Assembly: GCA_034008185.1 (NCBI GenBank)
Contig: CM067082.1
Location: 56,317,586 to 56,381,585, forward strand
Reading direction: 5' to 3'
Source of the DNA: Gorsachius magnificus
Lineage: Eukaryota > Chordata > Aves > Pelecaniformes > Ardeidae
DNA length: 64,000 nucleotides
The number at the start of each line of letters is the position of its first letter. Positions within the stretch are counted from its first letter, which is position 1. Under the pieces are notes generated by a model, which was not told the origin of the DNA, did no database searches, and saw nothing but the letters and a program-made list of their open reading frames with translations. This document shows positions 25,649 through 40,400 of the stretch, piece by piece. Position numbers and translations under genes: made by a program.

Positions 25649-28600
25649 GTCAGATGTTCAAGTATAGACAAGTCATCATGCCCATTTTGTCTCATTTTCT
25701 TTGGCTCCTTTTCCCTGACGGTTTCTTCATTCTCTGCTCATAAATCATTCTCTGTGTTAAAAGTTTCTTTTTGTTGATAAATTTTTCTTCAGCTCCATTA
25801 AATTAAATTGTGTGCTTGACACCAAAACTTACACACACATTCCTGTATGTACAACTCCGCTGCATGTGCCCATTGTGTGTGTGATCTGTGGAATGTTCCT
25901 TCGAGCCTGATGTTGTAAAGAGATCTAGTCTTGCTCCATCCATAAATTAAATGACAGTTTGAATATAGATATATATCTGTGTACCTGTTTATTTTTTTCT
26001 GTGTTATTAGATTAAGACTAGAATTTCTAAATTTAGGCTCAAGTTGCATGTGCAAGTTAGGACATAGATCTTGTATTAATGGATTTTTTTTTTACTGCAG
26101 AATGTTGGGAAGATCATATTTTCTGGCAATATTTTAATATACAAAAATTAAAATAAATAAAGTTGGTTCCTTTTTAATTATGTCATACATGATTTCTAGG
26201 ATTAAAACAAAATAACCTAGCATGTGACATATGAGAGAGAATGAACAAGACTGTAAGGTTTTTAAATCTTGATTGTCAAGGTAAACTCAGCACGCAAGTG
26301 AGACAATTATTAGTCTGTGTGTGGCTTGAAGGCCAGTTCAGAATATACCAGAAAATCTTTATGAACTTGGGGAAATGATTAATTTTGTCAGAAAATAAAC
26401 ACATGCATTTTCAAACAGAAGCAAAGAGCATTAAAAACTCTAGAATCTAAGGTGAGTTTGACAGAATATGTAACAGGGGAAGTTAGACCTAGTCCATTAG
26501 CATTTAGCATATGATAAAATCATTGCCTTTTTCAAAATACTGGCATAGTTACTTGAGAAGCATGTAAATGTTGCTACCGGGGTGCCTAAGGGACGAGGAG
26601 GACTTCAGATGCTTAGCATGTAAATACTGCTGTAGTCAGTAAGAGACAGTTAAGTGATTCAGCTTAAGATAAGAGAATTAGTGACATGTTTGCTATAGCT
26701 TTTAATTCCGGGGTATGTGTTATAATAACAAGGCTGAGTGATCCATAATGCCCAAGTTGCCATGTCAATCAAGACATGTATTTTTGTTTTATGTAATAAC
26801 AGGTGATGCCAGGAAGTAGTAGCTTGCTCTTGTCAGTGCTGCTTGTCAGAAGCTCTGTCCACTTATATTTTTTATAGCCCATTTCATTTTTACCTGAGAA
26901 TACAAACAAAGCTTTGAAGAGACAAAGAACATCTCTTCCTCCATATCCTTGAACTTCAACAAGTTTTGATTTCTTCATCACAGGATTCAAATAAGCTTAT
27001 GTATTTTTCCATATGGAGAATTAAATGTTTTTCTTCTCTGACTTTGTTTTTTATTTGTGTTAGTGCAAAACTGGATAGCTACAGGAAACACTGAAGATAA
27101 GCCTGTTCCACAAGAGGGAGATGGCTATAGTAGTTAACAAGGAGAGAACAGAGATATAGCTAGCATAGAACAGCCAGCAAAGTATTTATTTGGTTGCTTA
27201 GTCAGTGGTGCCTCATAGCATTGGCACTCTGTGGTTGTCTGTCAGATCTGTGACTTTTATTTCCTTTAAAAAAAAATAATCTGTTCTACCAGAAACTATT
27301 TTTTGTAGTGAAAAAGAAAGTATCAAATGATATCTGCAAACAGCATTTATGGCTATCTGTGAAATGTATTAAAGAGCCTCTGAAATCCCCTCAATGTTCG
27401 CAACCCCTTCTCATGCTTGAAAGACAGCGTGATCAAAAGGAAAGAAGCATCTTCCTCCTTCTCAGTTGTCACGACTGCCACAGGGAGTGAAAAAAACCGT
27501 ACCCAGCCCATGTGGTTGATCCCGTGACAACAACAGAAATTCATGTTTTTCTACAGAGATGTACTGTGTAGGGGTCCCTAAGGTAGGCTTTTCGACTTCA
27601 GGGCAGTGCAGCAATAATGGTATCTCCAGTATCCATAAGAAACCCAAAGATTTTCTTAAAGTAGGTTTACAGGAGCTGGCCTGGACATAAGGAAGCAGGG
27701 AGTGATGCAGATTCTCCCCACTCTTTTCTCCTACAAATTCCCAGAATGTGGAAAGGATCTACGTGTAAAAGGAGTTTTTTATGTGGAAACCATAGGACTG
27801 TTGTTACCACAAGCCCTACAGCTCTAACTGTTAAATAATGTTACTTAGCATTTTCTATTCAGTGCCTTTTCTTCACTTCTTTACTTAGCGCCAAAGTAAT
27901 TACATCTCAGATCAAGAAATTGCTATTGTCTTTTAGCATTTGACGAGATACGTAAACAGCAGTGGGGAGGTCAGGGTTGGGATTTTCATTTTTTGGGAAG
28001 GTGGGAAGTTGATGCTTCTTGCATAATGAAAATTTAAAATCTTGGATGCATTCCTGAATATTGTTACAATTTTGAAAGGTCTTCCCCTTCAGAAAGATCA
28101 TGATAATACAGTTCAGCTTTCAAGTTAACTCTGCTTGCAGTCATTTCCTCCACCCGCTTCATCAACTCATCCTGGCCCTTACTGGTGCAGTTTAGAAACA
28201 ATGCATTATTTGTTTCCCTTTGTCCTTCCTTTCTTCTTCCTTTTCATATCAAAGTAAGATGACTTCCATTTACAGGATTATCTGCTATTTGTCCTAAATA
28301 TCCTGACAGCCACTCCTTGCTTCAGTACTCTTTTGCAGCCTGTAGCAAAGAACTTCTCCTTGCAGTTGTACTTAAACACCTACAATATAGTTGTCCTTTA
28401 GTAATAGTATAGCATAACATGCTGTAAAGGCAACTGTGTGGTTTTGATTCTTAGAAGCCAAAATAGGGAAATTTGTGATGTTAGTGTTAGTGAATACAAT
28501 ACTATCACTGATTCAATAACTTAGTAGCTAAGGAATTCAAATGTGGGGGATAGTGTTTACCTTTCACTGTTAACCATAGAAAAAGTAACTAACTTGAAAT

Positions 28601-31600
28601 CCACTCAGTTGACCCTATCTTCCAACAGGTAGGGAGAATATCGAACTACCTAACATCTGTCAGCCAGGAGAAAAGACTATGTATACATGAAGCATAATAG
28701 TCCTCATGATACTGTCTCCATATTTTCCTAAACAAATACGGTTTAACAGTATGGTTGAAATCATGTAGAAGGTTAAGAAAAAACTATCGCATACGTAAGT
28801 GACTATGATCTTGACTTCAAAGTTGAATAACAAATCCATGTTTTTGAGAATGCCTGAAAGCATTTGCAGTTTGCTTCACTATTTTGTAAGAGACACTTCA
28901 TGTAATAGGTTTAAATTGGCCATATTTGGTATTCACTTGGCCCTCATCTATTTTGTTCTGTCTGCATTCTGATAAAATAGCATGCTTGGAATTATGATTA
29001 GGGTGTTCATTCTTCCAGGCATTTTCTTAATTGTTGAAATATGTCTGAGCTACTTATATTTAAATTAAAGTATTTCTATTTGTGATTTAGTGGAGCAGCC
29101 ACTACTTTACTGGATGTTATTAAGGCTGATTTCCATAGAACGCCCTTTTTACTACCCATTGTTAATTACACATGCAGCTGGAAGGGAGAGCTCTGTATTG
29201 TACACTCTTCATAGATTAAATTCTTGGTACAAATGAGATACAACAAGACATGTCAGAAGTTTTGTAGAATAACTGATACTTAGGAATTGGGAAGAATTTT
29301 TAAAAAAGATAGTGGCAAACTTAAAGGTTAAATGATTTTTACCCTGCATACCTTAAGGTCTAGATGAGCAGCATATTTTATAACCATGTTAAAAGCAGCC
29401 ATAAAAGAATCCCATTTGGTTTCTTCTCCCTTATGAAGTTAGCAGATAAGGAAACATACAGATTTCTTCGGGTGTGTATTCAATACATAGCAAGATTTAT
29501 TGCTATATGTATAAAACACAGTTTGTTTATTAACACAAAAACAACAGTAGGAGTTTGAGGAGTGTTTTCCTAGTTTGTTGTCCTTTACAGTACATTTGAG
29601 GTATACCAACACAGGCTGGACAGACATTCACGTTCATTTTTCTCCATCCTGAACCATGTAAAAGTGATTTAGATGTATTCTAACATGTCGAAACTTGAAG
29701 TGCTATTTTGGGTAACGGAGAACTGATGATTTCCTAGTTGAGACTACAGTGCTGTCTGTAGTAACAAAGCTATGTGTAGATATGTCTGTCTGCAGCTTGA
29801 ATACACAATTTTAGGAGTTTATTCTTCTCTTGATACTTCTGAGCAGTATTTACATGAGTGGGAGTTGTGGATAGTTATCCAGAAGAGAGCAAGCACCTAT
29901 GTGGTGTAATGTCAAAGCCATATTACAATGCTGTTGCAAGGCCAAGTGACAAGGAAAGCAGGGTGAGAATGGATCTGACTCTCCAACGTGAAATTCTAAG
30001 CCTGTTTTTACGTGATGGCCCCAGCGATTGTGGTACCAATTGTTTAAGGATTCTGGTCCTCTTGCTCAGCTGGGCAGAATGCAAAGCAAGAGGAAATCTT
30101 CCTACTTTCTGCAGCACCAGCTGAATGCATTTCAATGGGCTGGAGTGTCACTTGTGATTTATTGCCCATTTTTGTTCTTTTATGTGTTATATTTGTCATT
30201 TTTGCAGTGACAGTTTCATCTATAAAACAGTATAGTTACAAGAAAATGTTAAGAGGATACAGGAGTGCCATGGGAGCTACTGTTTCCTTTTGTCCTTTTT
30301 TTTTTTCTCCTTAGTACCTTACAGAGTCAAATGTCAGGTTTTCTGTTTTTAAGACTGTGCAGCCAAAGCATCTAGGATTTTAAACATAAGTGCATTTTCC
30401 ACAGAGCACCTGAAGAAGATCTGAAGTTAAACAATTAGACAAAGAGGGCCTAAAAATAATGCTGATAACAAATCACAAATGGTGAAATAACCCATAATAT
30501 AAATACACGCCCTTCCCAGCTGTAGACAATAAGAGAATCTGAGCTGATTAGAAGTCAGTTACCAATGTGATTCTATTGGTGATATTAAGTACTCCAGTTC
30601 ATGTTTTACAATAATAAGAATTCCTACAAGGTTTTCTGAAAATTAATTAGCAGCCTTAGTTTTGAACGTGTTCAAGTCATTACAGAAAAGCCATAGGCTC
30701 TGATCAGGGGTTCAGGACCTCCTCCCATTCAGCTCCTCTTACTCGGAACAGGTTGGGTTGGGGACAGTGGGAGCTTTGCAGCTCTCCTGCATAAATAGGA
30801 GATTAGGGAGTATAAACTGGAGAGGGTCATAGCAGCAGTTCTGCTCTGGCCATTGATGCTTATGGTTGGCCATGGAGGCATGGATTCATCAACTACCCTG
30901 GCACTGTATTACCAGAGCCAGTGGTGTTACAGACCTGGGACAGGAACAGCGGGAGAAGATCCCATGACCTAGAAGAAAGTGTCAATCTCTACCCTTTAGG
31001 AAGGATAAGTAGCCTAATTAGGTATGTTTTGCACTGTAGAAACTGTTTGTCTTTTTCTCCAGAGGAGTTAAAAAGTTGGTTGCCACAGAGTTAGGAGTTG
31101 TTGCAGGAGTGTGCCAGTCCACAGCCGAAAGAAGAATATGATTCCAAATGTCAGTGTCAAATACCTTTTTCATTAAGACAGTGAAACAAATTTTTACTTA
31201 AGCCACTAAAGATGAGTCTGTTCATTTCATCTTAGCTTGAAAAATAATCTCTTTGCTCAGTAATGTGTAATCTTAATATGAGGATATCTGTGAGGCTCTT
31301 TGAGGTTGGACTGGGGGAGAGGGCACTTTCCTTAATCTCATTACAGAGGATGGAAACATAAAACCCAGTCATGAAAATAACAATATGAATGAACTGACCA
31401 GGATAAATTCTTAACAATCTGACAGAATCTCTGCCATCTCTGTAGTACCAGTCAGTATCACATCTAATCCAAAATATTTCAGTTTAGGCAATCTACAGAG
31501 AAGCAGAACATATAAAACAAAGCAAAAATACCAGTAGGAAATTTTTAGAGCATGGCTGTATGTTATATAGTGTGTTATTCCATTTCTGTATTTAAAAAAA

Positions 31601-34600
31601 AAAAAAGCGCCTCTGATTTTTGCATTCAAAGCAGAACATGTTTTGCATGTACCACAATGAAAAATTAAGGAGAGACAAGGGAAGAGAGAGAAACTCAGAG
31701 ATATAATTAGTAACTAAAAAAACCTGTGAATTTCAATGTTTCCCATCTGTAGTTATTGACTGTATTCATAAAATGCTAAGCAATTACAATTTTAATTTGA
31801 AAGAAAATGTGGGATCAGTTTTGGGTAAAATAACCTGTAGTTCTTAGGCACTGCAAATCTGGTGTTTGTATCACTGGCGAGTTTGACAAATGTATAATGC
31901 AATATTACGTGGATTACCTCTGTGTTGATGTAAAGGTGAATGTTAGAATGTGCTACAGTTAGAGTAGTACAGCAACGAGGAGAGTAATACTGTCGACTTT
32001 AATCAAAAGCCACAGAACATAGTACCTTGGGCAAAATAATGTTTCAGCAATTCACTCAGTTTAGATTCCTTGAAATAACTGAAATCTTAATAAATATCTA
32101 AGTGGCATTTGTCTACTTGGACTAATAACTCAACACTATGCAAGCCATGACTGTAGTTATTGATGAGTTTTTAACACCTGCTTCTCCAGACATTGTATTG
32201 AAAATGGCCTTTTCTGCAGTAATGGGAGTTTGACTGCAAGAGCCGATGATTTTAGAGCTCGGGGGAAGGTGTTCAAGTATATGTGTGCATTTTCAATCTT
32301 TATTTTTCCAAAACTTTGAACTTTCATTTCCTTCTCTTAATCTGATTTTCTGTAATTGCTGACCACTAAGAAGTTTTTGTGTAAATAGAAAACTCTCATG
32401 CAAATGAAAGTTGAGTCACAGTTTTGCATAAAAGTGAGTGGAAGTTGCTGTCTCACATGGTTTCAAGCTGACAAGATAGGAAGTACAGTAGTTTCAGGTT
32501 CTGTTTCATCTTTTGAGTTCACATTGGAAACACAAAAGGAAACAGAGGAAAAATGATAAATTGTCATTGGTCAGAAGGAAGGAAATTATTCGTGAAACCT
32601 TTTTGAAGCAAAATGGTTATATTTTGCACTTTTTACGTATGCTATCGTTGAATTAGACAGCTTCTGATTATGTGTAAATGTGTCTATAATTAAAAGTGAC
32701 ATGAAAAGAACTGACGAGAAAAATGGCTATTTAAGGCATTCTTAATCAAATAGGACAGATAGAGATTTTTCTGTAACCCCTAGAACCTACAGGAAATATA
32801 TGAAAAATTAAATGTAAATCAGTGATAACCATTCAGAGGAGGCCTAGTCTATTTTTGTCCCTGTACTAGAATCGTGTTCATCTAACATTACTTCAGTTCA
32901 GACAGATTTTTTTGTTGGCAATACTGTAAATGCTTCTGAAATGTGAACGAAAGAATTGCTACTCTGTATTGTCACAAAGACAGATTTAGAATTCTGTGGA
33001 ATTCTTTTTCCTTTCTTGTGCTGATTCTTCTTTCCAGTTGCTCTAGCCAACCTTCCTGGCCCAAAACAGTGTTGATTCTGGAAATGCTTTAAAAAAAAGT
33101 TTTATGTCTTTTTTTTTTCCTGCTTTTTATAAATTTATCACTATTTTACTTTTACCTTTCTGCTTGCATCATTGCATGTATAATTCAATTTATCTTTGAG
33201 TAGAATGAGCTGTGTTATGCTTTCCTCCAAGAAAATAGGTAGGTAGTGAGTAATGATAAATAAATTTTGAGAGCGTGATTGCTTTTGAAAGAATTCTGAT
33301 GAACACTTCATAAGGGATACAATTTGGAAGGAGGCTGGTCATGGAAATCACCACGAATGTCAGCCTCATCTATAAGCCAAAAAATACATGGATGTGCAGA
33401 CCTACCACTGGGATTCCTATACTACCTTCTCCCCCCTCCCCTTCCTTCTAATGGCAAAGTAACCAGGTCTTCACTGGCTTTCCATTTGGAACTGTTTTCA
33501 TTAGTGTTCCTGTATTTAAGTCCTCAGTGGCAGCAAGATCAGAAGATAGTACCTCACTCCACTACTTCCTACCCATAGCTTCAGGTTACTCAGTTCCCAT
33601 GCTGGATGTGATCCCTTGCATTCATGGATGGAAAGTAAAACAGTTGTGTTCGTCCATGCCAAGAACGTCTAGTTCTGTAGCTGAGTTTCAGCCTGAGTAG
33701 GTCAGCTCCAGAAACATTACTCTGATCTGACTTCACATCTTCCCTGCCTGGTGGAGGCCAACTGAGTACTAGCAAAACAACATTTTACCTTCCCTAAGGA
33801 GGACAGAGTCCTCTTTAGGCTTCAAATCTACACCTTTCGTGTTTGTAGAAGATAGCTGAAATACACTTTCAGGGATATCTGATATTTCTTGACACTTTAC
33901 AGTATAGTTTCAGGAGTAGATCTGGTGTTGAAAGGATGAGAGTCAACCAGAGGTCTCCTTCAGCGATAGGTGAAATTCAGATGTTCTTGGTGAGGGTGAT
34001 GATAAATTATCCACTGCTTCTAGGAGTAGCTAGAAAGTGGTGCTGACTTGCTTAGAAAATTCATTAGATATGGACAGGATCAGTCTGGACTGACTGCTTT
34101 TGTTTCCTTAGAGCTAATTTGAGAGAGTCACTCTTCTACCCTGAGTACTGTTGGCTTGAGGTTATGTAGAGAACCATAAAATCAGGTGGGATAGGGCTAA
34201 AAGCTCCCCTTGTTGTACATTACACCTCTAGGACTTCTTGTTCACCAAAGTCAGATTTAGAAGATGCTGTTGCACTTCCAGTGGCTGCAAGTGGGGCCTC
34301 TTTCACACAGCATCAGCTGATAACTAGCCCTACATTTCAAAGTACTGGGACACCTGTGGTTCCAGCCCTTCTTGGTGCCTCATTCTCAGACCTCATCATC
34401 CTTATTCAGTATGAGACCTACATGTATAAAGCTAATTTGATTCAAGTATGTTCTCATTGCTCCTCAGTCAACCTTGATCAGAAATTTGCATCTCACCTTT
34501 GTTGTGTTTGGGTAGTCAGAGCAGTTTGGTAAAGAAGCCCATTTTTTTCTAGTAGTCAGGAGGATTTTATCTTTTATTTCAGTGGCAGCATCTGTCTTTC

Positions 34601-34741
34601 AAATATGCTGCCATGACCTTTCCCTTTGTTGACATAGAGGTCGGTGATGTGCACCATTGTGACTGCTTCATTGGCCACACAGAGTGAGTCCTTATAAATA
34701 TATAACCAGACTTTTTTCTTCATTAAATAGACTAAAGGGGG

Positions 34742-34761
34742 GTGTGTGTGTGTGTGTGTGT
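34742..34761 (+). repeat. (GT)10 microsatellite
   Basis: Ten perfect GT units. Flanked by inverted arms ctaaaggg (34732-34739) and ccctttag (34765-34772). Confidence 0.92.
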
Positions 34762-37700
34762 ACACCCTTTAGGGCCATTTGAAAGCTTACGGTTCCAAAG
34801 ACTTTATATGTTGTTCTTAGGAAATCATGTCTTTCCAAGAAGGAGTTACACCATGTCTGTATATTCTAGGCTTGTTATTAATTTCTGGTTGTGGTATAGC
34901 TGTTGACTATGTTTTAAGCATCCCTTCATGATCTCAGTGCTATTAAAGTGAAAGGACTTACACTTTCTTTCTTACAATATGAGTGAGGGTTTCCAACTGC
35001 TTGGGTGCCCACTGGAGAGGAAAATTTTTATGAATTTTAATTATTTAAATTTCCTTGATTAAGAGAAAAGGGAAAAAGAGCCAGCAGAAAGGTTGGTGCA
35101 TTTGTTGCAACGGAGCAAAAGAGCTGTTTATCAAGGCTTGCTTGCTTGTTCTCTTGTAAGTCCTTTTTTAAAAAAACACAGTCCCCAGAAAAACCCAGTC
35201 TAAGAAGCCTGGATTAAAATCCTGGTAAAAAATAGATTGTGACGACCAAAAGATATGTGTCAGACTGGGAACTTTATTTGTTTTAGGCATGTTTTGTAAA
35301 GAATGACAACCAGAAACACAGATGTTTAACAAAAAAAAGTCTTTTTGCTCACATGCACCAACATGAATCATCCACCAGTGAGAGATACAGTTCATTTGAT
35401 AGTCAGTTAAATGAATCATATTCATCTGTGAAGTTGTTCTTTGCATTTCTTTTCATGCAGTTCTTTGTTGCTTATATTTACATTTCTGTAAAGAATATCA
35501 CAAACAAAATTAATAATTCATAATTATTGTTAGAAAGTGGAGCCTTATTTTGATAGTTCCATCTTAGCATAGATCTTTTAACAGGGCTGTTTTTTCCTGC
35601 ATTTAAAAAACACCAAATAAACAATGTACCAAATCAGCATGGTCCTCTTATGGAAGTACAGAAATCTTTTTTAGGAAAGGAAGGTCTGTACACAGCAATA
35701 TGTTTTGTACCAATGATCATAAATTACAGAGAAGATAGTCTCCTGTTAAAATATGTGTTGTTTGCCCTCTTCCCCAGACATTCAAAAAATAGATTTAGTG
35801 AGCTCTAACACATCATAGGAGGGAAAATCAGGATACATTGATTTCAACACTTAAATGGCTTCTGCTCTCAGCAAAACAGAAAGAAAGCATAATCCTGGCC
35901 CCATGGAAAAAGCACTTTATACACGAGCATTTCCAAAAGAAGCCAGGAACAGAAAGGGAAAAGTACTGTAAAAAGAGAAGTAAAGCAGACCTTACTCTGA
36001 AGCATTTACAAAACTAATATATTCAAGGCATGGAGTAGAGAGAGAAAACTGAAAAAAATACTGATCAAAACCACCTTCTGTCACAAATTATACCCTGCCC
36101 AACACCACCTTGTAACTTCTACCATATGGACAAAAAAGCAGTGCAGTTTTGAAGGAGAACTAGGAACGCTGATTTGAAAGTTAACAAGGAGGAAAGGGAG
36201 GGAGAACTTTCTCCCTTAGCTGGAGTTCTACCAGGAATCATGAAACAAAGCCTTTGTTAGCAGAGTACATGCTGGCTAGCAGATGAGGACTGAACGCCAG
36301 TCACTTACAGTATAAACAGACTAGCCAGGGTGGTAATTCATTTCATCTACAAATCTGTATGTATTTTGGGTCTTCTCCAAGACAGTCACAAATCCTGGCA
36401 TCTGGAATCAACTTGAAACTCAAATAAAAAGCACGTTGGACTGGCTTGTCTTTTCATGACACCAGAGTTAAAAATGAGGGTACAGTTTTCTGCAGTCATG
36501 GGGGCAGAAATGCTGAGGAAACTTCTGGAAGAAGCTGGACATTTTGCACTAACGCCCCATTCAGGTGTCTTTTGCAGTCTGTGATAGAGGATTGGAATTC
36601 CTGTTGATCATTTGACATTTATAAGAAGGACCTACCTCTGTGGAGCACCTCTTTTCATACCAGTAGCACAGGCATATTTATGTACTTTCTTATTTTGTCA
36701 CACTGCATTTTATGCCAGCCCTTTACTTTCAGCACCTCTGCTTTTCCTACCTTTATGTTTATGAACCTTCATGTTACTTCCTTGGAACAACCCTAACCAA
36801 CGTCACTCATAAAAACATTACTCTGTCCCTCAAATCACTCTTGGAAGATCTCTTTCTACTGTGTTACTAACTGGAAATGCCAACTGAGACCAGCTAGCTA
36901 AAAGAGCAGGAAGGATAGAAGTGTTCATTTATTTGGGTCTTGTAAATCCATTTTCTTAGGGGTATTTGCCTCCCCTTCCCACCTGCAATTGCTACACCTA
37001 CCTATTACAGCCTAGCTCAGTTAGATAGTATGCTTTTAGTGGCAAAGATTGCTTAGCTATGTGCTTGCACTGTTCTTAGCACAGTGCGGCTCCCAATCTG
37101 ATTTAGAGCTTCTAGATTCTGCTATCATACAAATAGTAGAGAGTAATAATGATAGTAGCCTTTGTAATTTGTGTTGTCCTTGGAGAGTGTGGGCAGACTC
37201 TTTAAAGCCAGGTTCTCTGATCTTTATAGTCTTCTTACTTTGTGACAGGGACAGTAGGATCCTGGTGATGGGTGTTCCAAGGAAGCATCACACCTCTCTG
37301 CCTCCTTTCTGCCTTGCACCATTTTGCAGGATTTCTGCCACCTAATCACAGTGCAACTGTCATGCAGGGGTATAATGTTTTTTTTTCCTGACTCAGTCTG
37401 TGAAATCAGTTAAAAGTAAGTTCTGACATATGATAGTCGAATCACACTGCCTGCATAAAAAAAATCATGGGCTAGTTACTAACACAACAAGTTAGTCTCA
37501 AGTTTGACTGGCAATTAGGACAACCTGGACTAACTGTATTTACTTTAAAGCCTTGTAAAGTTAACCCTTACGTCAGTCACTGGAACACCTGCGAATGAAA
37601 TACAGCAAGTACCTTATGAGAGCTTAAAGCTGCAGAAAGGAAATAAAAAAAGGCAGCAGCTATGGTCAGGCTGGAGTGGGAGAAATAAAATTATACCAGT

Positions 37701-39879
37701 TTAGTTAATTAAAGGAAGGGATTATTTGTTGACTCAAAGAGGAGAAGAAATGGATTTTTTACAGATTGCTTTAGACAAAACAACCTATACCTAGTTCTTA
37801 GTATGAACAGCTTTCATCTTACTCTCTTCTTTGAAAGTATAACTAGCAGCTCCTAGACTGTTGAGCCAGGGCTATTTTATTGGTCAATCTTTTCTAGACA
37901 ATGGTCAGTCATTTCTAACTACATTTTTTTGGAAGGGACTAATAAACATTGAAAAGCAAGTCCAAACTTTGTTCATTTACAAGGAGAGAAAGAGATATTT
38001 TTTGTTCAGTTTGGTAGAGATCCATTTCTTTTGCTGAAGAACATTTTTTTGGTTTTGAAAAACAAGATAATGCTTGCATGTAAGTTAAAAGAATGATATT
38101 TTGCTTGGTTAGTTCATTCAGCAAATAGTCTTAGCTTCCATTTCAGTGAAGAAGGGTTCTGCTGAAACTTTTCTATCCATAAACTACCTACAGGAGATTA
38201 TTGTTTATGAAGTTTTGGCGTTGATCAATTACATGGCACTTGTGCCTTCTGAGTGCGAAATGAAAGGGAAATTTTCCACCCAAGGAAGTAGCAGAACTGT
38301 TTTCCGAAAAGCACAAATTATTCCTATAATACTAATACCAGACCTGTATATCACTGCTGAGAACTAGAAATTCTTCAAAGAGAGTGGAATTTTTTTACCC
38401 AGTCTTCTAACCCATGGTACAGAAGTAGAAATTTCATTTCACAGTATGGCAGACACTAAATATTAGCAACTAGAATAGAATTCCATTCTCAATCTGAAGA
38501 GGAGGTAAGATGCCAAGAAGTGGCTGAGTAATCACTAAACTTCAGAAAAGAAGATTACAATATTAAGAACAAGTTAATGGAACAGGTCTGAGAGTCAAAA
38601 ATAAGTGAAATAAAATCTTTAGATATGTCATGGATAGTACTTAAAAATATTATCACCAGGTTTTGCAAAGTACTGAAGAAAATGGGACCCATGAGGGAAA
38701 GTCATAAATCAGGCCAACTGAATGCAATTCTTTCTAAGTGAAGAAAAAAAAAAAGGTATTTCACATTTTAAATGCTGCTGTAGGGAAAGCCACAAAGAAT
38801 GGGCAATAAATAAGTAAAAGGGTAATTGGAATCACAGACATTAATTAGAAAAGTAAATAACTAAGGGTGTGGAACCAAACAACGTTACTGTCTTCCACTT
38901 TATTCAATGCAGGAAACCTGTGGAAAGACTTGGCTGGGTTTTGTGGCACCTTGGGGTTTATCTATAAGCGTATCTCTCTTTTTCACTTCTGGCAGGAAGC
39001 ACTCTAGTTTGTTCTTAGCAGGTAAGGACTGTCCAAAGTCATCACCTTAATCCTTTTTAAACTGGCAGGAAACATCTCCTTGTCCTTTCATTTTCTAAGC
39101 AGCTCCCTTGAGATGTCCTGCATTCTCTCCTCTTTACTGACCTGTTATTGCCTTTCTAGAGGTGGACTGCAGTATATGTGTCAGTTGATTCTCCCCTAGC
39201 CCAGACAGTCTCAGAAAACAGAAGTGAGGTTATTGTGCAAGGTTTCAAGTCAGGCTTCTGTGTGCAGGGGTAGAATCAAAAGCTTAAAAGTAAAACGAAC
39301 AAAAAAAACCCCAAATAAGTCATTAGGTCCCGTGTGGTGAGGAAAATGCAGTGGGCTTAGATCAGCTGTTGGCAACAATATGCAGCCTGTCATTAAAAAC
39401 AGGTATTTTACTGGAGATGTAGAACTCCACTAGTCTTGTAGCTATATATTTTTAAAGGCTCTAGGGTGATCAAGGGAATTAAAAATGACTGTGTCAGACA
39501 AACTGGTTGAAACAACAGTAGTAAATAGAATGAAACGCCAGGACTACAATGTCATGACACAATAGTATGTAGTTAACACTATTTCTGTAAAGAAAGATTA
39601 CATTTCACTCAGCTTTTTTAGTATGTGTCAGCACAGCAGAGTAAAAGAGAAACCATGACATAATTTTTTTTAGACTTGCAGTAGTAATTTTCCAAATCTC
39701 TTGAAAACATACAAACAAAACTAAAAGCACAAATTGACATTGCAGTTTACTGAGTGGCAAAATGAACTTCAGAACTACTGCCCCTAGCTGCTTCCATCCC
39801 CTTACACACAGTTCACCTTTCTCCCCGTGCTGCCCGTGCAATTGCCTGTGTGGCTATAGGTTAAAAGTCAGTTAAGAAG

Positions 39880-40400
39880 TAATTAGGAGGTGAGAGACAA
39901 ATACTACTCTGGATCAAAATCTACCTATTGGACAGAAAGCAGAGAGAAGTAAACTGCCAGCTTTTATCTTAGCTAATGCACTTAAGAGTTTAATATTATA
40001 TGCTGTCCAGTATGTTTATTGAATACATGGAAGAGTCAGCATTGAGCTCTTGAGTATGATGCTAGGTGATGAGTTAGCAGAATTCACACAGACTGTGAAG
40101 AATTTCAGCAGGACAAAAGCAAACTGAATAAAGAGGTAGTACCAACTCATATTTCAGTCTTGATAAATGCTATCTAGTATTCAGCAGAGGTAAATTTGAA
40201 TGGCTTTTAACTTGTTAAGGGTCCAAAATTGAACACTGCAGTGAAGAAAGGGATGCAGGTTTCACTGTAAACAATGCACCAGCGACCTGTTCAGGGTCCA
40301 TCTGATGCTGAAATAAAACCCAACAGAATGCTAAGGGGGATAAAGAATGGGGTAGAAGACAACAGTTTTTTAAAATCCTGTTGTAGAAAAACTGAGGTAT
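39880..40400 (+). mobile_element. Probable decayed CR1/L3-type LINE body
   Basis: Around 40240-40380 the order 'gaagaaagggatgcaggttt', 'cactgtaaacaatgca', 'aacagaatgctaaggg' and 'gataaagaatggggtagaag' resembles the CR1/L3-type reverse transcriptase C-terminal coding region (..aaagggatctaggagtcactgtagacaat.. ..aacaggatgctagg..aaagaaagggatagagaa..). The upstream 39880-40240 (for example ctggatcaaaatctacctat) could be the preceding part of the same element. All frames are broken. Boundaries are uncertain. Confidence 0.4.

Noticed and set aside
26421..26451. Exon-like segment between ttttcaaacag and a strong ctaag/gtgagt donor
   Set aside because: In the required phase it meets a stop (TAA) just before the donor and shows no composition change.
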